In this document: piece by piece, positions 59,916-64,000 of the stretch
Layout: every line of letters begins with the position of its first letter
How positions within the stretch are numbered: position 1 is the stretch's first letter
Assembly: GCF_040566555.1 (NCBI RefSeq)
Contig: NZ_JBEWYP010000001.1
Span: forward strand, 248,001-312,000
Source: Sediminicola sp040566555
GTDB lineage: Bacteria > Bacteroidota > Bacteroidia > Flavobacteriales > Flavobacteriaceae
Direction of reading: 5' to 3'
DNA length: 64,000 bases
Notes under the pieces: generated by a model
Told to the model about the DNA's origin: nothing
Database searches by the model: none
The model's input: the letters and a program-made list of their open reading frames with translations, nothing else
Translations under genes and position numbers: made by a program

Positions 59916-60371
59916 ATGGGCACGAATAAGAACCAAGAAATTGTAAAAAACGTTTTCACCACCTTTCTTGAAGAAAACAAACATAGAAAAACTCCAGAAC
60001 GTTATGCTATACTTCAGGAAATCTATGAAAGTGAAGAACATTTTGATATAGAATCGCTCTATATCAATATGAAAAACAAGAATTACAGGGTGAGTAGGGC
60101 TACCCTTTACAATACCATAGAGCTTTTATTGGATTGTAAGTTGGTACGAAAGCACCAATTTGGCAAAAACCAGGCACAATACGAAAAATCATATTTTGAT
60201 AGACAGCATGACCATGTTATCCTTACCGATACCGGCGAGGTTATTGAGTTTTGCGATCCGCGAATCCAATCTATCAAAAAAACAATAGAAGAAGTTTTCA
60301 ATATTAAGATCAGTAATCATTCCTTGTACTTCTACGGTGTTAAAAACAAGGAAGAAATTTCAAACAACTAA
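59916..60371 (+). CDS. Fur-family transcriptional regulator
   Basis: 151 residues. Winged helix about 15-85 (RKTPERYAILQEIYESEEHFDIESLYINMKNK, then RVSRATLYNTIELLLDCKLV). The dimer/metal domain follows (DRQHDHVILTDTGEVIEFCDP). The His-Asp-His of the regulatory metal site are present. The structural-zinc Cys pair that normally stands in the CxxCGKV segment is absent (LTDTGEV), and there is no C-terminal CxxC. Family members sense iron, zinc or peroxide; which one is not clear here. purA follows 14 bases later, an unusual operon partner. Confidence 0.92.
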   Translation: MGTNKNQEIVKNVFTTFLEENKHRKTPERYAILQEIYESEEHFDIESLYINMKNKNYRVSRATLYNTIELLLDCKLVRKHQFGKNQAQYEKSYFDRQHDHVILTDTGEVIEFCDPRIQSIKKTIEEVFNIKISNHSLYFYGVKNKEEISNN

Positions 60372-60385
60372 TCAATTTACAACTA

Positions 60386-61657
60386 ATGGCAGTAGATTTA
60401 CTACTAGGACTACAGTGGGGAGACGAGGGCAAAGGAAAAATCGTTGATGTACTTACAAAAGACTATGACATAATTGCACGTTTTCAGGGAGGCCCCAATG
60501 CGGGACACACCTTGGAGTTTGACGGCATAAAACACGTTTTACATACCATCCCCTCAGGTATTTTTCATAAGAATGCCATCAATATTGTCGGTAATGGTGT
60601 AGTCATAGACCCCGTTATCTTTAAAAAAGAACTTGAGAATCTAAAGAAATTTAATATTGATATCAAATCCAAGCTTTTCATTTCTAGAAAAGCCCATTTG
60701 ATTCTACCTACCCACCGCCTATTGGACGCAGCTTCCGAAACAGCTAAAGGAAAGGCCAAGATTGGATCTACCCTTAAAGGGATAGGCCCTACCTATATGG
60801 ACAAGACTGGCCGTAATGGGATGAGAGTTGGTGATCTTGAGTTTAGCGATTGGAAAGAAAAATATAGGGCCCTTGCCAACAAGCATGAGGACATGATTGG
60901 TTTTTACAATGTTGACATTCAGTACGACCTAAATGAATTGGAAAATGATTTTTGGAAAGCTGTTGAAGAATTGAAGGAGCTTACCTTTATTGATAGCGAG
61001 GAAACCATATTCCAAGCACAAAGGGATAATAAGAAGATATTGGCAGAAGGAGCACAAGGCTCTTTATTGGATATAGATTTTGGAACATATCCGTTTGTAA
61101 CCTCATCCAATACTACTGCCGCAGGTGCTTGCACCGGGCTCGGTGTTGCCCCAAATAAAATAGGGAAGGTATTTGGTATTTTTAAAGCCTATACTACCAG
61201 AGTGGGTAGCGGTCCGTTCCCTACAGAACTATTCGATGAAGATGGAGCCACAATGGGTCGGGTCGGAAACGAATTTGGCGCTACAACTGGTAGGGCAAGA
61301 AGATGTGGATGGTTAGATTTGGTGGCCCTTAAGTATGCTGTTGAAATAAACGGGGTAACTGAGCTCATCATGATGAAGGCCGATGTTTTGAGTGGCTTTG
61401 AAACTTTAAAGGTTTGTACGGCATATAAATACCAAGGCAAGACCATTACCCATCTACCTTACAATATAGAACCAGAAAATGTGACTCCTATCTATACAGA
61501 AATGAAAGGATGGGCCAAAGATTTGACAAAGATGAGCAAGGCGGAAGAACTTCCTGCTACCTTAAATGATTATATTAATTTCTTGGAAAAGGAACTGGAA
61601 GTTCCCATTTCTATAGTTTCAGTAGGCCCTGATAGAACTCAGACCATAGTACGATAA
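60386..61657 (+). CDS. purA: Adenylosuccinate synthetase
   Basis: 423 residues. It joins IMP and aspartate with GTP in AMP synthesis. Motifs: LGLQWGDEGKGKIVD (with catalytic Asp), FQGGPNAGHT (catalytic His), STLKGIGPTYMDKTGRNGMR, EGAQGSLLDIDFGTYPFVTSSN, GPFPTEL, EFGATTGRARRCGWLDLVALKYA and SVGPDRTQTI. Full length and standard. A clear terminator follows. Confidence 0.97.
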   Translation: MAVDLLLGLQWGDEGKGKIVDVLTKDYDIIARFQGGPNAGHTLEFDGIKHVLHTIPSGIFHKNAINIVGNGVVIDPVIFKKELENLKKFNIDIKSKLFISRKAHLILPTHRLLDAASETAKGKAKIGSTLKGIGPTYMDKTGRNGMRVGDLEFSDWKEKYRALANKHEDMIGFYNVDIQYDLNELENDFWKAVEELKELTFIDSEETIFQAQRDNKKILAEGAQGSLLDIDFGTYPFVTSSNTTAAGACTGLGVAPNKIGKVFGIFKAYTTRVGSGPFPTELFDEDGATMGRVGNEFGATTGRARRCGWLDLVALKYAVEINGVTELIMMKADVLSGFETLKVCTAYKYQGKTITHLPYNIEPENVTPIYTEMKGWAKDLTKMSKAEELPATLNDYINFLEKELEVPISIVSVGPDRTQTIVR

Positions 61658-61660
61658 TAA

Positions 61661-61688
61661 AAAAAGCCACTTTATAGTGGCTTTTTTA
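61661..61688 (+). terminator. Terminator of purA
   Basis: AAAAAGCCACT / AGTGGCTTTTT with TTAT loop, a symmetric and strong intrinsic terminator just after the purA stop. Confidence 0.9.
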
Positions 61689-61744
61689 AGTTTAGGGAAT
61701 TATTAATTCTATCCTAATCTTTAATATTCTCGTGTAAAATATTC

Positions 61745-61752
61745 TATTTTTG
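61745..61752 (+). promoter_or_regulatory. -7 promoter box of the OstA-like gene
   Basis: TATTTTTG ending 16 bases before the TTG start at 61769. Confidence 0.6.
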
Positions 61753-61768
61753 ACCAAAATTTAAAGCA

Positions 61769-63811
61769 TTGCACAAACTATTAATAGTCATAGGTCTACT
61801 CTTTTTTGTATCCATGGGAAGGTCACAAAACCAAACTCCACAAAAAAAGCAGATCAATATCGTTTATGGGGCAAACTTCACCAAAGATGAAGCCAAATAC
61901 CCTGGCGCTTCCATTTTCAGTAAGGACGACAGACAGGTGCAATTTGAACACCAAGGTGCAATTCTATTTTGTGACGTGGCCATATTCTATCAGAAGGAAA
62001 ATAAACTTAAGGCCATAAATAACGTTCGATTACAGCAGGGGGATTCTATTACCATGACTAGCGGCAAAATAGATTATAACGGTAATTTAAAATTGGCCAA
62101 AGCCTATGAAAATGTAGTCCTGACCAATACAGATATGACCCTTAAAACCGACACACTTAGGTTTGACAGGGAAAAACAGGAGGCGTATTACCAAGATTTC
62201 GGAACAGTAGTGGATTCTGCCAATACCTTGACCAGTGAAGTGGGCAAATATTACATGGTGACCAAAAAATACCAATTTTTGAAAAGCGTGAACATCCAAA
62301 ATTCGGAGTACACTATTGATTCAAAGCAGTTGGACTACTATACCACATCCAATAATGCCTATATGTACGGGCCTTCAACCATTACTGGCAAGACCTATAA
62401 AATATATTGTGAGCGCGGATATTACGACACTAAAATAGAAAGTGGCTATGGCATAAAGAACACCAGAATTGATTACAATAATAGGATTATCGAGGGTGAT
62501 AGCGTGTTCTTTGACAAGAGAACAGAATTTGCCTCGGCTACCAACAATATTAAAATTACCGACACCATCAACAAAGGAATCTTAAGGGCCCATTATGCCG
62601 AAGTATATAAGGCCAAGGATTCCGTTTTTGCAACAAGACGGGCCGTGTCCATCAGTGAGGTAGAAAAGGATTCCCTATATATGCACGGCGACACCCTAAT
62701 GATCACTGGAAAGCCGGACGAAAGAATCTTACGTGCTTTTAGGAACGCTAAATTTTACAAAACAGACCTTAGTGGCAAATCCGATTCCATTCATTTTTCC
62801 CAAAAAACCGGGATCACCCAATTGATCACCAGACCTGTGATATGGAATGGGGAAAACCAAATGACAGGGGATAGTATTCATCTATTATCGGACTTAAAAA
62901 CCGAAAAACTCGATTCCTTAAAAGTACTCAATAATGCCTTTGTCATATCGCTGGATACAATTAGCAATGATGGCTATAATCAAGCGAAGGGCAAGGACCT
63001 CTTTGGGAAATTCGAGGATAATCAATTGAAGATCATCGACCTGGTTAAAAATACGGAGGTCATCTATTATATGTACAATGATGACCAGGAGCTTATCGGC
63101 ATCAACAAAACTATTTGTAGTGCCATCAATATTGTGCTGGAAAATAATGAAATTTCAGACATCACTTTTATCACAAATCCCGATGGGGATGTACACCCAG
63201 AAAAAGATTTGCCTCCCAATAGTCGTAAATTAAAGGGCTTTACGTGGCGGGGAGAAGAACGGATACGGACCAAAGATGATATTTTTGACGAGGACGACAA
63301 CAACATAAAACTGGTGAAAATCAATGGTATTGACAATCCCATGGATACGGATTCACCGCCAGAAACAGAAGAAATTCAAAAGGGTAAAAAGGCAATTGAT
63401 ATAACTAAAACGCCCGTTGTAACAGGGCATCCAGATAAGGAAGGAAAAATAGTCCAAAAGAAAGAGAAAGTAAAGGCACCGAAGAAGATTGAAGAAAAAG
63501 ATACTCTCCCAGCTGCGGTGGACCAAAAGACGAAAGGGCTTTATGACGATATCGGTAGTGATGACGGAATATTCCCGGGGTATTATTTGGTAGCTAATGT
63601 TTTTGAGTATACAGAAAATTATGAGAGATTCATGCGAATGCTTTCCGAAAGAGGATTGGAACCAAAATGGTTTTTCCGTGAATTGAACCAATACAATTAC
63701 GTGTATTTGGCGAGATACGACACTAAGAAGGAGGCCGATGAGGCACGTGAAACCAATTTTTTTGGCAAATATTCCGATGAGACTTGGATCTTAAGGGTTG
63801 TTGCTGAATAA
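61769..63811 (+). CDS. OstA/LptA-like envelope protein with extra C-terminal SPOR-like domain
   Basis: 680 residues. TTG start, accepted because the reading HKLLIVIGLLFFVSMGRSQ gives a proper signal peptide and no ATG precedes it. The promoter box is 16 bases upstream. The OstA-like part (PF13100) spans about 30-560: repeats of the form VQFEHQGAILFCDVAIFYQ, ITMTSGKIDYNGNLKLAKAYENV, LKTDTLRFDREKQEAYY, IEGDSVFFDKRTEFASATNNI. These are the beta-jellyroll strands of LptA-type LPS transport proteins. A charged linker (about 565-605, KKEKVKAPKKIEEKD) leads to a SPOR-like domain (about 610-680: GYYLVANVFEYTENYERFM, NQYNYVYLARYDTKKEADEA). By family it carries lipopolysaccharide across the periplasm. 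The added domain is odd. Confidence 0.85.
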   Translation: MHKLLIVIGLLFFVSMGRSQNQTPQKKQINIVYGANFTKDEAKYPGASIFSKDDRQVQFEHQGAILFCDVAIFYQKENKLKAINNVRLQQGDSITMTSGKIDYNGNLKLAKAYENVVLTNTDMTLKTDTLRFDREKQEAYYQDFGTVVDSANTLTSEVGKYYMVTKKYQFLKSVNIQNSEYTIDSKQLDYYTTSNNAYMYGPSTITGKTYKIYCERGYYDTKIESGYGIKNTRIDYNNRIIEGDSVFFDKRTEFASATNNIKITDTINKGILRAHYAEVYKAKDSVFATRRAVSISEVEKDSLYMHGDTLMITGKPDERILRAFRNAKFYKTDLSGKSDSIHFSQKTGITQLITRPVIWNGENQMTGDSIHLLSDLKTEKLDSLKVLNNAFVISLDTISNDGYNQAKGKDLFGKFEDNQLKIIDLVKNTEVIYYMYNDDQELIGINKTICSAINIVLENNEISDITFITNPDGDVHPEKDLPPNSRKLKGFTWRGEERIRTKDDIFDEDDNNIKLVKINGIDNPMDTDSPPETEEIQKGKKAIDITKTPVVTGHPDKEGKIVQKKEKVKAPKKIEEKDTLPAAVDQKTKGLYDDIGSDDGIFPGYYLVANVFEYTENYERFMRMLSERGLEPKWFFRELNQYNYVYLARYDTKKEADEARETNFFGKYSDETWILRVVAE

Positions 63812-63818
63812 GAAGGTT

Positions 63819-64000
63819 ATGAGAGAGGATTTTTTCACATATCAGGCACAGACGACGCCCCATCCATTGGCATTGGAGATTTCTCATGCCAAAGGCAGTT
63901 ATATCTATGATACCAAAGGCAATGCCCATTTAGACTTTGTAGCAGGTGTTTCTGCATGTAGTCTTGGCCATTGCCATCCCAGGGTAACCAATGCAATAAA
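63819..64000 (+). CDS. Class-III aminotransferase, 3' part outside window
   Basis: Partial: 60 codons from the ATG at 63819, seven bases after the OstA-like stop. The translation contains HPLALEISHAKGSYIYDTKG, NAHLDFVAGVSACSLGHCHPRV. This is the N-terminal pattern of pyridoxal-phosphate aminotransferases of the acetylornithine/4-aminobutyrate group (PF00202). The lysine that binds the cofactor is beyond the window. Donor and acceptor unknown. Confidence 0.88.
   Translation, partial: MREDFFTYQAQTTPHPLALEISHAKGSYIYDTKGNAHLDFVAGVSACSLGHCHPRVTNAI

Overview
The window is a chromosomal stretch of a member of the Bacteroidota, almost certainly a marine Flavobacteriaceae (something close to Arenibacter, Maribacter or Zobellia; genus is inference). 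The grounds are: a giant SprB-like adhesin with a type IX secretion (T9SS) type-B sorting domain, a GldI gliding lipoprotein, a parA-parB-DUF5683-dapB-lepB gene order, and many Bacteroidota-type -7 promoter boxes (TAnnTTTG) in place of sigma70 -10 boxes. Shine-Dalgarno sequences are scarce. No rRNA, prophage, transposase, CRISPR array or recognisable defence system was seen. Most of the window is housekeeping, and the unusual material is in regulation, repeats and domain architecture.

Layout. 1-1051: a divergent pair (a secreted sugar isomerase-like protein and an RraA-like protein) around two tandem TTGGTTWACCAA palindromes. 1360-4194: an orphan soluble five-PAS histidine kinase. 4195-4708: terminators, a structured intergenic stretch and tRNA-Pro(TGG). 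4709-13228: an 8.5-kb adhesin gene with about 28 SprB-like modules. 13364-14978: a lipoprotein sugar dehydrogenase and a small cytochrome c. 14981-22784: a peptidoglycan-recycling locus, murQ and a DeoR regulator diverging from nagB/PIG-L fusion, ampG, nagZ-like and anmK. 22785-24016: an array of REP-like hairpin elements next to a 131-residue orphan protein. 24041-28509: udk, an FtsB-like gene and both methylmalonyl-CoA mutase subunits. 28653-34428: parA, parB, DUF5683, dapB, lepB, wbqC-like and DUF6122. 34429-40648, leftward: a TPR protein, ribH, a small membrane protein, mutL, two rhomboids and an EEP-family protein. 40773-42569: recF, a lipoprotein and a dciA-like gene. 42624-50208: ndk, phoD-like, nrnA-like, gldI, a cyclophilin-FKBP fusion, a CBS protein, pepD and a DUF3810 peptidase. 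50291-54572: two exported amidohydrolase-family proteins. 54651-63811: a lipoprotein, an rRNA methyltransferase, an M48 protease, a RelA/SpoT enzyme, a Fur-family regulator, purA and an OstA-like protein with an added C-terminal domain. The window ends inside a class-III aminotransferase.

How the genes work together. The clearest pathway is cell-wall recycling. AmpG would import GlcNAc-anhydroMurNAc, the NagZ-like enzyme would split it, AnmK would phosphorylate anhydroMurNAc, MurQ would give GlcNAc-6-P, and NagB would give fructose-6-P. No nagA is present in the cluster, but NagB is fused to a PIG-L deacetylase-family domain that could fill the gap. The two arms share an intergenic region holding an 11-bp inverted repeat that is probably the DeoR operator. 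A second theme is genome maintenance (parAB, mutL, recF, a DnaB-loader-like DciA).

Two sequence-level patterns stand out. In three genes (44204, 49141, 55543) the -7 box ends exactly five bases before ATG, which predicts leaderless mRNAs. At several genes the -7 box itself ends in TTG or GTG in frame with the gene, so that naive start calling runs into the promoter. I moved those starts and state it in each entry.
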